The position numbers and the translations under genes were made by a program. A stretch of DNA of 64,000 nt, taken from Xanthomonas euroxanthea (GTDB lineage Bacteria; Pseudomonadota; Gammaproteobacteria; Xanthomonadales; Xanthomonadaceae). The DNA lies in the NCBI RefSeq assembly GCF_900476395.1, contig NZ_UIHB01000004.1:248001-312000 (forward strand), read 5' to 3'. The notes under the pieces are model-generated. The model worked only from the letters and a program-made list of their open reading frames with translations, made no database searches and had not been told where the DNA came from. This document shows, piece by piece, positions 20,706 to 30,756 of this stretch. Within the stretch, counting starts at the first letter, position 1. Every line of letters starts with the position of its first letter.

Positions 20706-20731
20706 CTGCCGGTACAGCCCGTCCTGCAAGC

Positions 20732-20974
20732 TCAGCGCGCGTAGCGCTTCTGGAACTTGTCGATCCGGCCGCCGGTGTCGATCACCTTGTGCTTGCCGGT
20801 ATAGAACGGGTGCGATGCCGAGGAGATATCCACCTTGATCAGCGGGTATTCCTGGCCGTCTTCCCACTTCACGGTCTCTTTCGAGCTCATGGTGGAACGG
20901 GTCAGAATCTTGAAATCGGACGTCACGTCGTGGAAGACGACGTCGTTGTAGCTGGGATGAACGTTATCTTTCAT
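20732..20974 (-). CDS. rpmE2: 50S ribosomal protein L31 type B
   Basis: An 80-residue ribosomal protein of the YkgM/RpmE2 class. It begins [16 protein letters not shown] and ends [20 protein letters not shown] plus a short basic tail. It has no cysteines, so it is the zinc-independent (C-minus) form. Such copies are often used under zinc limitation, but I see no clear Zur-type palindrome upstream. It has its own promoter and terminator. Confidence 0.95.
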   Translation of the reverse strand: MKDNVHPSYNDVVFHDVTSDFKILTRSTMSSKETVKWEDGQEYPLIKVDISSASHPFYTGKHKVIDTGGRIDKFQKRYAR

Positions 20975-21008
20975 GGACTTGGCGCCGGGCTGCCTGGATA
21001 AGCCGGGC

Positions 21009-21038
21009 ATTATAGCGGCCTCCAGACGCCCGGCGCAA
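21009..21038 (-). promoter_or_regulatory. Candidate sigma-70 promoter of rpmE2
   Basis: On the minus strand TTGCGC (21033-21038) and a perfect TATAAT (21009-21014) are 18 bp apart, 35 bp upstream of the rpmE2 ATG. Confidence 0.65.
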
Positions 21039-21045
21039 GATCGCC

Positions 21046-21984
21046 CTAACCCGCCGCCAGCGCCGCCCCGACCAGACCGTAGAATTGCCGGCGGTCGTAC
21101 TCCAGCAACAGGTTGGCATTGTCGGGCGCGCCACCCTGCCGGTTCCAGTCCACCAGGGTCATCCCGCGGGTATGCGTACCGGTCAACTCGATATGGACCG
21201 GACGCTGCTCCAGCCGCTGGGCACCTTCCGGGTGCAGCGCGAACGCCATCGCCAGTGCATCGGCGGCGTACCAGTACTCGCCGCGGCTGTCTTCGGACCA
21301 CAGGCGGGTCTTGCGCGAGATTTCCTCGTAGAACCGCGCCTGCGCCGAGTCGGCCGCCAGCCATTGCTCGACATCGCGATGCAGCAGGCCGTGGGCGATG
21401 GTGGCTTCCCAGTCGGCCACGTCGAACTGCGGAAAGCCGCGGAACACGATATGCGCCGCTTCCGGGTCGAAGCCGATGTTGAATTCGGCCGCCGCGGTGA
21501 TGTTGCCGTGCCCGGTCAGCGCCCCGCCCATCACCACCAGCCGCGCCACCCGCTGCGGCAGGGTCGGATCCAGCGTCAGCGCCAGCGCCAGATTGGTCAG
21601 CGGACCGAGCGCCACCAGCAGCAGCTCGCCGGCGTATTCGTGCGACAGGCGCAGGATGGCCAGTGCAGCATGCTCGGTCTCGGCAGTACGCCTGGCCGGC
21701 GCCAGGCCGACATCGCCGAAACCGTCGATGCCATGCACATGCGCCGCGTCCACCGACGGATGCAGCAGCGGCTGCGGGCAGCCCGCGTAGACCGGCACAT
21801 CCTCACGCCCGGCAATCTCGCAGACCTTCAAGGCATTGCGCACGGTGTGCTCCAGGCCGACGTTGCCGGCGGCGATGGTCAGGCCAACGACCTCATGCCG
21901 GGGGTCGTTGAAGGCCATCAGCAAGGCCAGCGCGTCGTCCACGCCCGGGTCGGTGTCGATCAGCAGCGGTATCTTTTTGGTCAT
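21046..21984 (-). CDS. Inosine/uridine-preferring nucleoside hydrolase
   Basis: Cleaves the N-glycosidic bond of ribonucleosides for salvage; the exact base preference cannot be read from the sequence. The 312 residues begin with the calcium- and ribose-binding motif [19 protein letters not shown] (residues 7-25). They also show [43 protein letters not shown] and the late [12 protein letters not shown] aspartate motif. The start codon is 1 nt from a GGGAATC-type repeat arm. recG lies upstream on the same strand across that repeat. Confidence 0.92.
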   Translation of the reverse strand: MTKKIPLLIDTDPGVDDALALLMAFNDPRHEVVGLTIAAGNVGLEHTVRNALKVCEIAGREDVPVYAGCPQPLLHPSVDAAHVHGIDGFGDVGLAPARRTAETEHAALAILRLSHEYAGELLLVALGPLTNLALALTLDPTLPQRVARLVVMGGALTGHGNITAAAEFNIGFDPEAAHIVFRGFPQFDVADWEATIAHGLLHRDVEQWLAADSAQARFYEEISRKTRLWSEDSRGEYWYAADALAMAFALHPEGAQRLEQRPVHIELTGTHTRGMTLVDWNRQGGAPDNANLLLEYDRRQFYGLVGAALAAG

Positions 21985-22124
21985 GGGATTGGAGATTCGG
22001 GATTCGGGATTCGGGATTCGTCGCCGCATCTTCGCAAGGATCAGCGAGGCGCGCGAATCACCGGGACGCCAAGGCGGCAGCAGCCTTGCCTTTACGATTC
22101 CCGATTCCCGATTCCCCAATCCCC
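21985..22124. repeat. GGGAATC-type inverted repeat between recG and the nucleoside hydrolase gene
   Basis: The left arm (about 21985-22020) has GGATTCGGGATTCGGGATTCG units. The right arm (22094-22124) has ATTCCCGATTCCCGATTCCCC. The spacer is about 73 bp. The element occupies the whole intergenic gap, from just after the recG stop to the base before the hydrolase start. Confidence 0.9.
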
Positions 22125-22129
22125 GCCAC

Positions 22130-24274
22130 TCAAGCCGCGGCGTAACGCACCGCGCTGCCGATCCAGCGCGCGACCACACGGTCGGCAATCTCCGGCGCGT
22201 CGGCCAGCAGCCGCTCGGCAAGCACCTGCACGCGCGGCAGCAACCCGGCATCGCGGGTGAGATCGGCGATGCGGAAGCTGGCCAGGCCGGTCTGGCGGGT
22301 GCCCAGCAATTCGCCGGGGCCGCGCAGCTCCAGATCCTTTTCCGCGATCACGAAGCCGTCGTTGGTCTGGCGCATGGTTTCCAGGCGTTGCCGCGCCATC
22401 ATCGATAGCGGCGCCTGATACAGCAGCACGCAACTGGACGCGGCCGCGCCGCGCCCGACCCGGCCGCGCAACTGGTGCAACTGCGCCAGGCCCAGGCGCT
22501 CGGCGTTTTCGATGATCATCAGCGAGGCGTTGGGCACGTCCACGCCGACCTCGATCACCGTGGTGGCGACCAGCAGGTCGGTGCGGCCCTGCTTGAAATC
22601 CAGCATGGCTTTCTGTTTTTCGGCCGCTTTCATGCGCCCGTGCACCAGTGCCACACGCACCCCGGGCAATTGCGCGGACAGGGCTTGGAAGGTGACCTCC
22701 GCCGCCTGCGCTTCGATCCTTGGCGGGCCGCTGGGCGCGTCCTTGCCGGGCTCCTCGCTTTCTTCGATCAAGGTGCAGACCCAGTAGGCCTGACGCCCTT
22801 CGGCGCAGGCGGCGCGGATGCGCTCGACCAGCTCCGGCCGACGCTCGGCACTGAGCACGATGGTCTGTACCGGGGTGCGCCCGGGCGGGAGTTCGTCGAT
22901 GGCCGAAACATCCAGGTCCGCATAGGTAGACATCGCCAGGGTGCGCGGAATCGGCGTGGCGGTCATCACCAACTGATGCGGCACGCTGCCGGCAGCTGCG
23001 CCCTTGTCGCGCAAGGCCAGGCGCTGATGCACGCCGAAGCGGTGCTGCTCGTCGATGATGGCCAGCGCCAGATCGTGGAAGACCACCGCGTCCTGCATCA
23101 AGGCATGCGTGCCGACCACCACCTGCGCCTGGCCGGAGGCCACCTCGGCCATCGCCGCGGCGCGCGCCTTGCCGGTGACCTTGCCGGCCAGCCAGACGAT
23201 GCGCACGCCCAGCGGTTCCAGCCAGCCACGCAGATTGGTGAGGTGCTGCTCGGCCAGCAGCTCGGTCGGCGCGGCCAGTGCGACCTGCTTGCCCTGCTCC
23301 ACCGCCAGCATCGCCGCCAATGCCGCAACCACGGTCTTGCCGCTGCCGACATCGCCCTGCACCAGCCGCAGCATCGGCGATGGCTTGGCCAGGTCGCGGG
23401 CAATCTGTGCGAACACGCGCTGCTGCGCGCCGGTGAGCTGGAACGGCAATGCCGCACGCAGTTGCTGCACCAGGATGCCGTTGCCCGGCAGCAGCGGCGC
23501 GCGGAAGCGCTGCAGGGCGATGCGCTGGCGGCGCAGGCTGAGCTGATGCGCCAGCAGTTCTTCGATCGCCAGACGCTGCTGGGCCGGGTGCCCACCGGCG
23601 AGCAGTTGCTGCGGGTCGGTGTTCACCGGCGGGCGATGCATGGTCAGCAGCGCGGCGCGCAGCGAGGGCAGTTGTTGGTCCTGCAACCAGTGCGGCGGCA
23701 GCAGTTCCAGCGCGGCCTCTTCCGGCAACCGCTCCAGCGCCTGGCCGATGAGCTTGCGCAGCGTGGCCGGGCCCACGCCTTCCAGGACCGGATAGACCGG
23801 GTCCAGGCTGTCACCCAGCACGGCATCCTCGCCAGGTGCCAGCACACGGTAGCTGGGATGCACGATTTCCCAGCCATTCTGTCCCGGCTTGGGCGTGCCG
23901 AACACCCGCAACCGCGTGCCCGGTGCGAACTGCGCCACCTGCGCGGCGCGGAAATGGAAGAAGCGCAGCACCACGCTGCCGTGCGACTCGTCCGAGACCG
24001 CCACGCGCAACACCGGGCGAAAGCGGAAGCCGCGCTCCACCGCGTCCACGCGCACCTCGATCTGCGCCGGCACACCGCTCTGCAACTGCGCGATCGTGGT
24101 CAGCCGCGTGCGGTCCTCGTAGCGCAAGGGCAGATGCAGCCACAGATCCTGCAGCGTCAAGATGCCGCGCGCAGCAAATTTCTCGGCCACTTTCGGGCCG
24201 ACGCCGGGCAGGCTGGCAAGCGAGGCCTGGCCTGCGACGGCCAGGCGCGGGGTGAGGGTCGCTGCGCGCGGCAC
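22130..24274 (-). CDS. recG: ATP-dependent DNA helicase RecG
   Basis: Branch-migrating helicase for stalled forks and Holliday junctions. The 714 residues include an N-terminal wedge domain with helix-hairpin-helix-like LASLPGVGPKVAEKFAARGI (about 18-37) and an OB fold. The SF2 motor follows with Walker A GDVGSGKT, DEXH-type IIDEQHRFGVHQR, motif III VMTATPIPRTLA and motif VI QLRGRVGRG. The start at 24274 gives a length close to other RecG proteins. The preceding ridA gene is co-directional, with a gap of 29 nt. Confidence 0.96.
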   Translation of the reverse strand: MPRAATLTPRLAVAGQASLASLPGVGPKVAEKFAARGILTLQDLWLHLPLRYEDRTRLTTIAQLQSGVPAQIEVRVDAVERGFRFRPVLRVAVSDESHGSVVLRFFHFRAAQVAQFAPGTRLRVFGTPKPGQNGWEIVHPSYRVLAPGEDAVLGDSLDPVYPVLEGVGPATLRKLIGQALERLPEEAALELLPPHWLQDQQLPSLRAALLTMHRPPVNTDPQQLLAGGHPAQQRLAIEELLAHQLSLRRQRIALQRFRAPLLPGNGILVQQLRAALPFQLTGAQQRVFAQIARDLAKPSPMLRLVQGDVGSGKTVVAALAAMLAVEQGKQVALAAPTELLAEQHLTNLRGWLEPLGVRIVWLAGKVTGKARAAAMAEVASGQAQVVVGTHALMQDAVVFHDLALAIIDEQHRFGVHQRLALRDKGAAAGSVPHQLVMTATPIPRTLAMSTYADLDVSAIDELPPGRTPVQTIVLSAERRPELVERIRAACAEGRQAYWVCTLIEESEEPGKDAPSGPPRIEAQAAEVTFQALSAQLPGVRVALVHGRMKAAEKQKAMLDFKQGRTDLLVATTVIEVGVDVPNASLMIIENAERLGLAQLHQLRGRVGRGAAASSCVLLYQAPLSMMARQRLETMRQTNDGFVIAEKDLELRGPGELLGTRQTGLASFRIADLTRDAGLLPRVQVLAERLLADAPEIADRVVARWIGSAVRYAAA

Positions 24275-24303
24275 GGCAGGGCGCTCGGATCAGCCGAGCT
24301 GGA

Positions 24304-24684
24304 TCAGTCGAGCACCATCACCGCATCGACCTCGAAGCCGGCGCCCTTGGGCAGGCCGGAGACCTCGATGGTCGAACGCGCGGGGAACGGCGCCTGGAAA
24401 TACTCCTGCATCACCGCATTGACGGCGGCGAACTGGCCCAGATCGGTGAGGTACAGGCCCAGTCGCACGATCCTGTCGAGCGAGCCACCGGCCGCTTCCG
24501 CAACCGCCTTGAGGTTGTCGAACGCGCGGCGTGCCTGCGCGCCGATGTCGCCGGGCACGATCTCGCCGGTGGCCGGGTCCAGCGGGATCTGCCCGGAGAA
24601 ATACACCGTGTTGCCGGCGCGCACGGCCTGGGAATACGGACCGATGGCGGCAGGCGCCTGATCGGTATGGATGATCTGGGACAT
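24304..24684 (-). CDS. ridA: RidA family reactive intermediate deaminase
   Basis: Hydrolyses 2-aminoacrylate-type enamine/imine intermediates from PLP enzymes. The 126 residues show the family core: AIGPYSQAVRAGNTVYFSGQ, the arginine-containing VRLGLYLTDLGQFAAVN, and PARSTIEVSGLPKGAGFEVD with the substrate-binding Arg. The start has GGAG 5 nt upstream. The gene lies just upstream of recG. In many relatives spoT lies next on this side, but here a hexarate catabolic cluster intervenes. In 24685-24943 I see no gene. Confidence 0.93.
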   Translation of the reverse strand: MSQIIHTDQAPAAIGPYSQAVRAGNTVYFSGQIPLDPATGEIVPGDIGAQARRAFDNLKAVAEAAGGSLDRIVRLGLYLTDLGQFAAVNAVMQEYFQAPFPARSTIEVSGLPKGAGFEVDAVMVLD

Positions 24685-24943
24685 GGGAACTCCGTCAACA
24701 CTGAAAACAAGCGCGCATTGTATCGGCGCATGCGGCAGGGGAGCGACTGGTGAAGGCGCAGGACCGGCTTGGTGACTCAGGTGCGGGCGCCTGACGCGAG
24801 CCGGTGGGTTGAAAGCCCCCAAGCCGCGGGGCGAGAAGGCACGGATTGCACGCCACCGGTGCGCCTGCCCGGGAGCGCCCGCATCGCGGGCCGGGCCGTG
24901 GCGTGGCGTGGCATGAGGGCTGGGGTGAGGGTACGGAATCGCC

Positions 24944-26485
24944 CTAGGTGATCGGCGCCGGGTTGAACAGGGCCAGGTCATTGTGCAGGCGATGCTGCTC
25001 GGTCCAGGTGCGCTGGCCGCTGGCCACGTCCAGATAGCGCTGGAACAGCTCCCAGCCCAGTTGCTCCAGCGTCTTGGCCCCGGTGGCCACGCCGCCAGCG
25101 TCGATATCCATCAGGTCGGACCAGCGCTGCGCCAGCTCGCTGCGGGTGGCGACCTTGATCACCGGTACCATGCCCAGGCCGTACGGGGTGCCGCGCCCGG
25201 TCGTGAACACATGCAGGTTCATGCCGGCGGCCACCTGCAGCGTGCCGCAGACAAAATCGCTGGCGGGCGTGGCGCAGTACTGCAATCCACGCCCCTTGAC
25301 CCGCTCACCGGGCGGCACCACGCCGTTGATCGCCGACGAGCCGGACTTGGCGATCGAGCCCATCGCCTTCTCCACAATGTTGGCCAGCCCGCCCTTCTTG
25401 TTGCCCGGCGTGGTATTGGCGCTGCGGTCGGCCTGGCCGCGTGCCAGATAGCCGTCGTACCAGGCCATTTCGCGTACCAGCGCCCTGGCCACGTCCGCAT
25501 TGGCGGCGCGCGGTACCAACAGATGGATGCCATCGCGCACTTCGGTGTTTTCCGAGAACATCACCGTGGCGCCGGCACGCACCAGCAGGTCGGCGGCCAC
25601 GCCCAGGCCTGGGTTGGCGGTGACGCCGGAAAACGCGTCGCTGCCGCCGCATTGCATGCCCACCACCAGTTCGCTGGCCGGCACGGCTTCGCGGCGGCGC
25701 AGGTCCAGATGGCGCAGCCGTTCCTCGGCCATGGCCATGATCGAACTCACCATGTCGGCAAAGCCCAGGCTGGCTTCCTGCAGGCGATACACGCCACTGT
25801 CGTCCTCGGTGGCGTCGTCGGGCAGCAGACGCTCGGGTGCGAGCTTCTCGCAACCTAGGCCCACGATCAGCGCCTGCCCGCCGAAGTTGGGGCTGCGCGC
25901 AATATTGCGCAGCGTGCGGATGGGAATGATGGCCTCCGGCGCGGTGATCGCCACGCCACAGCCGTAGACGTGATTGACCGCCACGACATCGTCGACATGT
26001 GGATACCTGGGCAGCACCTCGGCGCGGATGCGCTCGACCGCATGCTCAAGCACGCCGACCACGCACTGCACGCTGGTCATGATGCCCAGGATGTTGCGAG
26101 TGCCCACGCTGCCATCGCGATTACGGTAGCCCTGGAAGGTGTAGCCCTCCAGCGGCTCGGGCTCCGGCGCCGGATGCAGCGACAGATCCAGCGTGGTCAG
26201 CTCGGGGGCCTGCGGCATGTCCAGCAACTGCTCGCTCACCCATGCGCCGCGCAGGATGTCGGCGTTGGCAGTACCGATGACCGCGCCCAGGCGGATCACC
26301 GCCGCGCCTTTGCGCAGGTCCACCAGGGCGATCTTGTGGCCCTGCGGAATATGCTCGATGGCAGTGAGACCGTCGGCGAAGGTGGCGCCGGCGGGCGCGC
26401 CGCCATCGTTGACGACAATGGCGACATTGTCGCGCGCATGGGCGCGGATGCTGAGCCAGGGCATGGCGTGCTGGGTTGCGGACAT
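24944..26485 (-). CDS. garD: Galactarate dehydratase
   Basis: Dehydrates galactarate (mucate) to 5-dehydro-4-deoxy-D-glucarate; cytosolic. The 513 residues align along their length with Gar[103 protein letters not shown] and a C-terminus FNPAPIT. The start is set at 26485, with AAGG about 10 nt upstream. An in-frame ATG at 26524 overlaps the porin stop (TAATG) and could be used by coupling. It is the last gene of the hexarate cluster. Confidence 0.93.
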   Translation of the reverse strand: MSATQHAMPWLSIRAHARDNVAIVVNDGGAPAGATFADGLTAIEHIPQGHKIALVDLRKGAAVIRLGAVIGTANADILRGAWVSEQLLDMPQAPELTTLDLSLHPAPEPEPLEGYTFQGYRNRDGSVGTRNILGIMTSVQCVVGVLEHAVERIRAEVLPRYPHVDDVVAVNHVYGCGVAITAPEAIIPIRTLRNIARSPNFGGQALIVGLGCEKLAPERLLPDDATEDDSGVYRLQEASLGFADMVSSIMAMAEERLRHLDLRRREAVPASELVVGMQCGGSDAFSGVTANPGLGVAADLLVRAGATVMFSENTEVRDGIHLLVPRAANADVARALVREMAWYDGYLARGQADRSANTTPGNKKGGLANIVEKAMGSIAKSGSSAINGVVPPGERVKGRGLQYCATPASDFVCGTLQVAAGMNLHVFTTGRGTPYGLGMVPVIKVATRSELAQRWSDLMDIDAGGVATGAKTLEQLGWELFQRYLDVASGQRTWTEQHRLHNDLALFNPAPIT

Positions 26486-26523
26486 CAGGGGGCTACCTTG
26501 CAGGACATTGGGGGTGGAGTGCA

Positions 26524-27795
26524 TTAGCGGTCGGGGCTGTCGAACTGGCGCCGGTACTGCAGGATCAACCGGTTTTCATCGACATTGCGCTGGTAGTTGG
26601 AGCGAAAGGTGCCGTTGAACCAGATGATGCTGAGGTGCTTGAAGCGCTCGCCCTGGAATTGATAGGTGGTCAGCACGTCGCGCGCCCACTCGCGGCCTTC
26701 GCCGGCATAGGTGGCCGGCCGTGCATCGTCGCCGCTGATGTAGCGCGCCATGACGCTGAGGCCGGGGATGCCGATGCTGTCGCCATCGATGCTGTAGCGC
26801 AGCTGCCAGCTGCGCTCGCCGCGTTCGAGAAAGTCGTTGATGAAGGTCCAGTTGAAGACGTTGCCATCGGTACCTCCCGGCCAGGGCATCGCGCTGGGTC
26901 CGGACAGCTTCTGATAGCCGGCGCCGAATTCATGGCCGCCGCTGCGCCAGGACAGCATGCTGCTGAACATGCGGTTGTCGATCGGGCCGGCGCGCGACTG
27001 GCCGACAGCGTCGGTGCGGAAATAGCGCAGATCCACGCGCAGGCGGTCCTTGCCGAACATGTGGGTCTGGATCAGGTTGTAGAGCTGCTGGCGGTAGATG
27101 TCCTCCATCAACCCGCCTTGATAACGCAGCTGGGTAGCGGGGGCCAGCGTGTAGGTGGCCGACACCAGATTGAACGCATCCGAATCCGGGGTACCGAGGA
27201 AGCGGCGGTTCTTGTTGGTCAGGGTGATCGGCACGCGCGAATCGCCGTCGCGGTACCAGGCGCTGGTAAAGCGGGCCAGCAGCAGGTCGAGCTTCGGGAT
27301 GTCCTTGGATTCCAGCGTCACGCCCTGAAACGTCTCGGGCATGATGCGGGTGATGCTGGCACGCACCAGCGGCTCGTTGGGAATGAAGCTGCCCCATTTC
27401 AATTCGGTCTGCGAGGCGCGCAGCTTGAGCGTGGGCGCCACCCGGACCAGCGCATGCCGGGCGGTGCCGTCGTCGTCGTTGGGCAGCAGGCCGGTGCCGC
27501 CTTCGGCGCGTACGCCATCGAGCTTGAAATCGCCGATGCCCAGCAGGTCCAGGCCCGCGCCGACCGGACCGCGGGTGTAGCCGCTCCTGGCATCGACCAC
27601 GAAGCCCTGCGCCCATTCGGCCCGCTTGCCCTGCCCTTCGCCACTGCGGAAGTCGCGGTTGTAGTAGAAGTTCAGCGCGGTGACCTCGGCGGTGGCGCCC
27701 TGCCAGAACCCCTCGTCGGGGTGTTGCGCGCGCGCGCGCCCGGCCGCGCCGACCGCCAGCAGCGCGGCGCCGCTGATTGCCATCATGCGTTTCAT
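26524..27795 (-). CDS. OprD-family outer-membrane porin of the hexarate cluster
   Basis: The 423 residues begin with a signal peptide ([23 protein letters not shown], cleavage near 23). A beta-barrel pattern follows: alternating hydrophobic/aromatic strands such as [27 protein letters not shown] and [13 protein letters not shown], ending [11 protein letters not shown]. OprD porins are substrate-specific channels, often for basic amino acids or organic acids. The position between gudD and garD suggests galactarate/glucarate uptake across the outer membrane, which is inference. GGAGAA lies about 8 nt upstream of the start. Confidence 0.82.
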   Translation of the reverse strand: MKRMMAISGAALLAVGAAGRARAQHPDEGFWQGATAEVTALNFYYNRDFRSGEGQGKRAEWAQGFVVDARSGYTRGPVGAGLDLLGIGDFKLDGVRAEGGTGLLPNDDDGTARHALVRVAPTLKLRASQTELKWGSFIPNEPLVRASITRIMPETFQGVTLESKDIPKLDLLLARFTSAWYRDGDSRVPITLTNKNRRFLGTPDSDAFNLVSATYTLAPATQLRYQGGLMEDIYRQQLYNLIQTHMFGKDRLRVDLRYFRTDAVGQSRAGPIDNRMFSSMLSWRSGGHEFGAGYQKLSGPSAMPWPGGTDGNVFNWTFINDFLERGERSWQLRYSIDGDSIGIPGLSVMARYISGDDARPATYAGEGREWARDVLTTYQFQGERFKHLSIIWFNGTFRSNYQRNVDENRLILQYRRQFDSPDR

Positions 27796-27871
27796 TGCTC
27801 GGTTCTCCACCTGCGGTGAACGCGCCGCCATGCGCTGCGGCCGGCACTCCGGCAGCAGGCATCGGGACGCC

Positions 27872-29227
27872 TCAGCGCACCAGGCACGGCCGCTTGTTGT
27901 CGAAGGTCCAGTTGGGGATCAGCGCCTGCATGGCGGCCGCATCGTCGCGCACGCCCAGGCCCAGGCTCTGGTAGGTGCGATGCGCGGCCTCCAGCGCGTC
28001 CATGTCCAGCTCCACGCCCAGCCCTGGCCTGGCCGGCACCTGGATCTGGCCGCCGGCAATCTGCAACGGAGCGCGGGTGAGGCGCTGGCCGTCCTGCCAG
28101 ATCCAGTGCGTATCGATGGCGGTGATGCGCCCGGGCGCGGCGGCGGCCACATGGGTGAACATGGCCAGTGAAATGTCGAAGTGGTTGTTGGAATGCGAGC
28201 CCCAGGTCAGGCCCCAGTCGCGGCACAGTTGCGCCACCCGCACCGAGCCCTGCAAGGTCCAGAAATGCGGATCGGCCAGCGGGATGTCCACCGACTGCAA
28301 CTGGATGGCATGGCCCATCTGGCGCCAGTCGGTGGCGATCATGTTGGTGGCGGTGGGCAGGGCGGTGGCACGACGGAACTCGGCCATGACCTCGCGGCCG
28401 GAATAGCCCTGCTCGGCACCGCAAGGGTCCTCGGCATAGGCCAGCACGCCATGCATGTCGCGGCACAGCGCGATGGCCTGCTGCAGCGACCACGCCCCAT
28501 TGGGATCGAGGGTGATGCGCGCCTGCGGAAAGCGCGCGTGCAACGCGTGGATCGCCTCGATCTCGTCCTCGCCGCGCAGCACGCCGCCCTTGAGCTTGAA
28601 ATCGCGGAAGCCGTACTTCGCATAGGCCGCTTCGGCCAGCTGCACCACCGCCGCAGGCGTCAACGCTTCTTCGTCGCGCAATGCTTCCCACTCATTGCGT
28701 GCAGCGCTGCCGTCGCGGTAACTCAGGCCGGTCTTGCGGCGGTCGCCGATGAAGAACAGATAGCCCAGCACGTCCACTGCATCGCGCTGCTGGCCTTCGC
28801 CGAGCAGCGCGGCGACCGGCTGGTCCAGGAACTGCCCCAGCAGATCCAGCAGCGCCGCCTCGATGGCGGTCACCGCATGGATGGTGATGCGCAGATCGAA
28901 GGTCTGCAGGCCACGCCCGGCGCTGTCGCGGTCGGCAAAGGCGGTGCGCACCTGGTTGAGGATGCGCTGGTAGTCGGCGATGGAGCGGTTGCGGATCAGC
29001 GCAGCGGCCTCGTTCAACAAACCGGCGATGGCAGCGCCGCCAGGCACCTCGCCCACGCCGGTGCGTCCGGACGAATCGCGCAACACCAGCACGTTGCGGG
29101 TGAAGTACGGCGCATGCGCGCCACTGAGATTGAGCAGCATGCTGTCCTGGCCAGCGACCGGCACCACGCGGATGTCGGTGATGCGCGGTGTGGTGCCGAT
29201 GTTTGCAGCTGAGGTATGAATGGTCAT
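27872..29227 (-). CDS. gudD: Glucarate dehydratase
   Basis: Enolase-superfamily enzyme converting D-glucarate (and L-idarate) to 5-dehydro-4-deoxy-D-glucarate. The 451 residues include GVGEVPGG and [17 protein letters not shown]. The catalytic KLKGG comes next, then metal ligands in [17 protein letters not shown] and [12 protein letters not shown], and the general-acid region [15 protein letters not shown]. The start at 29227 is 19 nt after the transporter stop, with GGAG upstream. With GarD it lets both stereoisomers feed one pathway. Confidence 0.95.
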   Translation of the reverse strand: MTIHTSAANIGTTPRITDIRVVPVAGQDSMLLNLSGAHAPYFTRNVLVLRDSSGRTGVGEVPGGAAIAGLLNEAAALIRNRSIADYQRILNQVRTAFADRDSAGRGLQTFDLRITIHAVTAIEAALLDLLGQFLDQPVAALLGEGQQRDAVDVLGYLFFIGDRRKTGLSYRDGSAARNEWEALRDEEALTPAAVVQLAEAAYAKYGFRDFKLKGGVLRGEDEIEAIHALHARFPQARITLDPNGAWSLQQAIALCRDMHGVLAYAEDPCGAEQGYSGREVMAEFRRATALPTATNMIATDWRQMGHAIQLQSVDIPLADPHFWTLQGSVRVAQLCRDWGLTWGSHSNNHFDISLAMFTHVAAAAPGRITAIDTHWIWQDGQRLTRAPLQIAGGQIQVPARPGLGVELDMDALEAAHRTYQSLGLGVRDDAAAMQALIPNWTFDNKRPCLVR

Positions 29228-29246
29228 CAAGAGTCTCCGAAGACGA

Positions 29247-30641
29247 TCAACGCGGTGCGGTGACAGGCGCGGCCGGGCCACCCGGAGGCGCCTTCAGTTC
29301 GACGCGCTTGATCTCGCCAACCACGGCCAGATAGGACACCACCGCCAGCAAGGCATTGAGCCCGACGAAGACCAGCGCCCACTCGAAGCTGCCGGTGGTG
29401 GAGACGATGTAGCCGATGACAATCGGCGTGGTGATGCCGGCGATGTTGCCGAAGGTGTTGAACAGGCCGCCGGACAGACCGGCGATTTCCTTGGGCGAGG
29501 TATCGGCGACCACCGCCCAGCCCAAAGCGCCGATGCCCTTGCCGAAGAAGGCCAGCGCCATCAGCCCCACCACCATCCATTCGGCCTGCACGTAGTTGCA
29601 GCCGATCATCGTCACCGACATCAGCATGCCGACCACGATCGGCGTCTTGCGCGAGACGGTAAGCGAATAGCCACGCCGCACCATGCGGTCGGAGACATAA
29701 CCGCCGAGCACGCCGCCGGCGAAGCCGCACACCGCCGGCAACGAGGCCACGAAGCCGGCTTCCAGGATCGACATGCCGCGTTCTTTCACCAGGTACACCG
29801 GGAACCAGGTCAGGAAGAAATAGGTCAGCGTGGTGATGCAGTACTGGCCGATATACACCCCCAGCAGCATGCGGTTGCACAGCAGTTGCTTGGCGTAATG
29901 CCATTGCGCGCCCCTGGGCTGGCTGCCTGGCCTGTTGCCCTGCTCCATGTCCACCAGCGCGCCATTGCGCTGGATGTAGTCCAGCTCCTGCGCAGACAGG
30001 CGCGGGTGTTCGCGTGGCGCATAGATGGTCTTGCGCCACAGCAACGCCAGCAGCACACCCACGCCGCCCATCACCAGGAAGACATGCTCCCACCCCCAGG
30101 CATGCACCAGCCAGCCCATCAGCGGCGCAAACGCCACCGTGGCGAAGTACTGCGCGGAGTTGAAGATGGACGCGGCCAGGCCACGCTCGGCGGTGGGAAA
30201 CCAGGCCGCGACGATGCGGCTGTTGCCGGGAAACGAGGGTGCTTCGGCAATGCCCACCAGAAAGCGCAGCACGAATAGCGTGGTCACCGCCCAGGCCATC
30301 GGCACCCAGCCGATGAAGCCCTGCAGCGCGGTGAACAATGACCAGACCAGCAGCGACAGCCCGTACACGCGGCGCGAGCCGAAGCGATCGAGCAACCAGC
30401 CGCCGGGAATCTGCCCGGCCACATACGCCCAGCCGAACGCGGAAAAGATGAAACCCATCTGCAGCGCGTCGATGCCCAGTGCATCCTGGACCGCGGAACC
30501 GGCAATGGACAGGGTGGCGCGATCGGCGTAGTTGATCGTGGTCACCACGAACAACATCAGCAGGATCAGGTAACGCCTGCGCGGAACCGCCGCTGCGCCG
30601 ATTGCCGTGGAACCGACCGTTTTTGAATCGATAGCCATCAT
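29247..30641 (-). CDS. gudP: MFS hexarate transporter (GudP/GarP, anion:cation symporter family)
   Basis: Inner-membrane symporter with 464 residues and about 12 helices. ACS-family signatures are seen: [15 protein letters not shown] in helix 1, [25 protein letters not shown] after helix 2 and [20 protein letters not shown] in helix 4. The gene context (gudD downstream, semialdehyde dehydrogenase upstream) supports glucarate/galactarate uptake. The start has AGGAACG upstream. The upstream gap of 115 nt to the dehydrogenase gene may hold a second promoter. Confidence 0.88.
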   Translation of the reverse strand: MMAIDSKTVGSTAIGAAAVPRRRYLILLMLFVVTTINYADRATLSIAGSAVQDALGIDALQMGFIFSAFGWAYVAGQIPGGWLLDRFGSRRVYGLSLLVWSLFTALQGFIGWVPMAWAVTTLFVLRFLVGIAEAPSFPGNSRIVAAWFPTAERGLAASIFNSAQYFATVAFAPLMGWLVHAWGWEHVFLVMGGVGVLLALLWRKTIYAPREHPRLSAQELDYIQRNGALVDMEQGNRPGSQPRGAQWHYAKQLLCNRMLLGVYIGQYCITTLTYFFLTWFPVYLVKERGMSILEAGFVASLPAVCGFAGGVLGGYVSDRMVRRGYSLTVSRKTPIVVGMLMSVTMIGCNYVQAEWMVVGLMALAFFGKGIGALGWAVVADTSPKEIAGLSGGLFNTFGNIAGITTPIVIGYIVSTTGSFEWALVFVGLNALLAVVSYLAVVGEIKRVELKAPPGGPAAPVTAPR

Positions 30642-30756
30642 CGTTCCTCACCTATGACGATGGAAGCGCACTGCGCTTCGGTACTTCGAGTGGGCCTGCG
30701 ATTGGCGTGCCGGACCCTCCTCCGGCACGCCTCAGGCAACGTTGCGAGCGGGGCGG

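Noticed and set aside
22475-24661. 728-codon open frame on the plus strand opposite recG
   Set aside because: A shadow frame of high-GC codon use opposite a recognised gene, rich in Arg, Gln and His.
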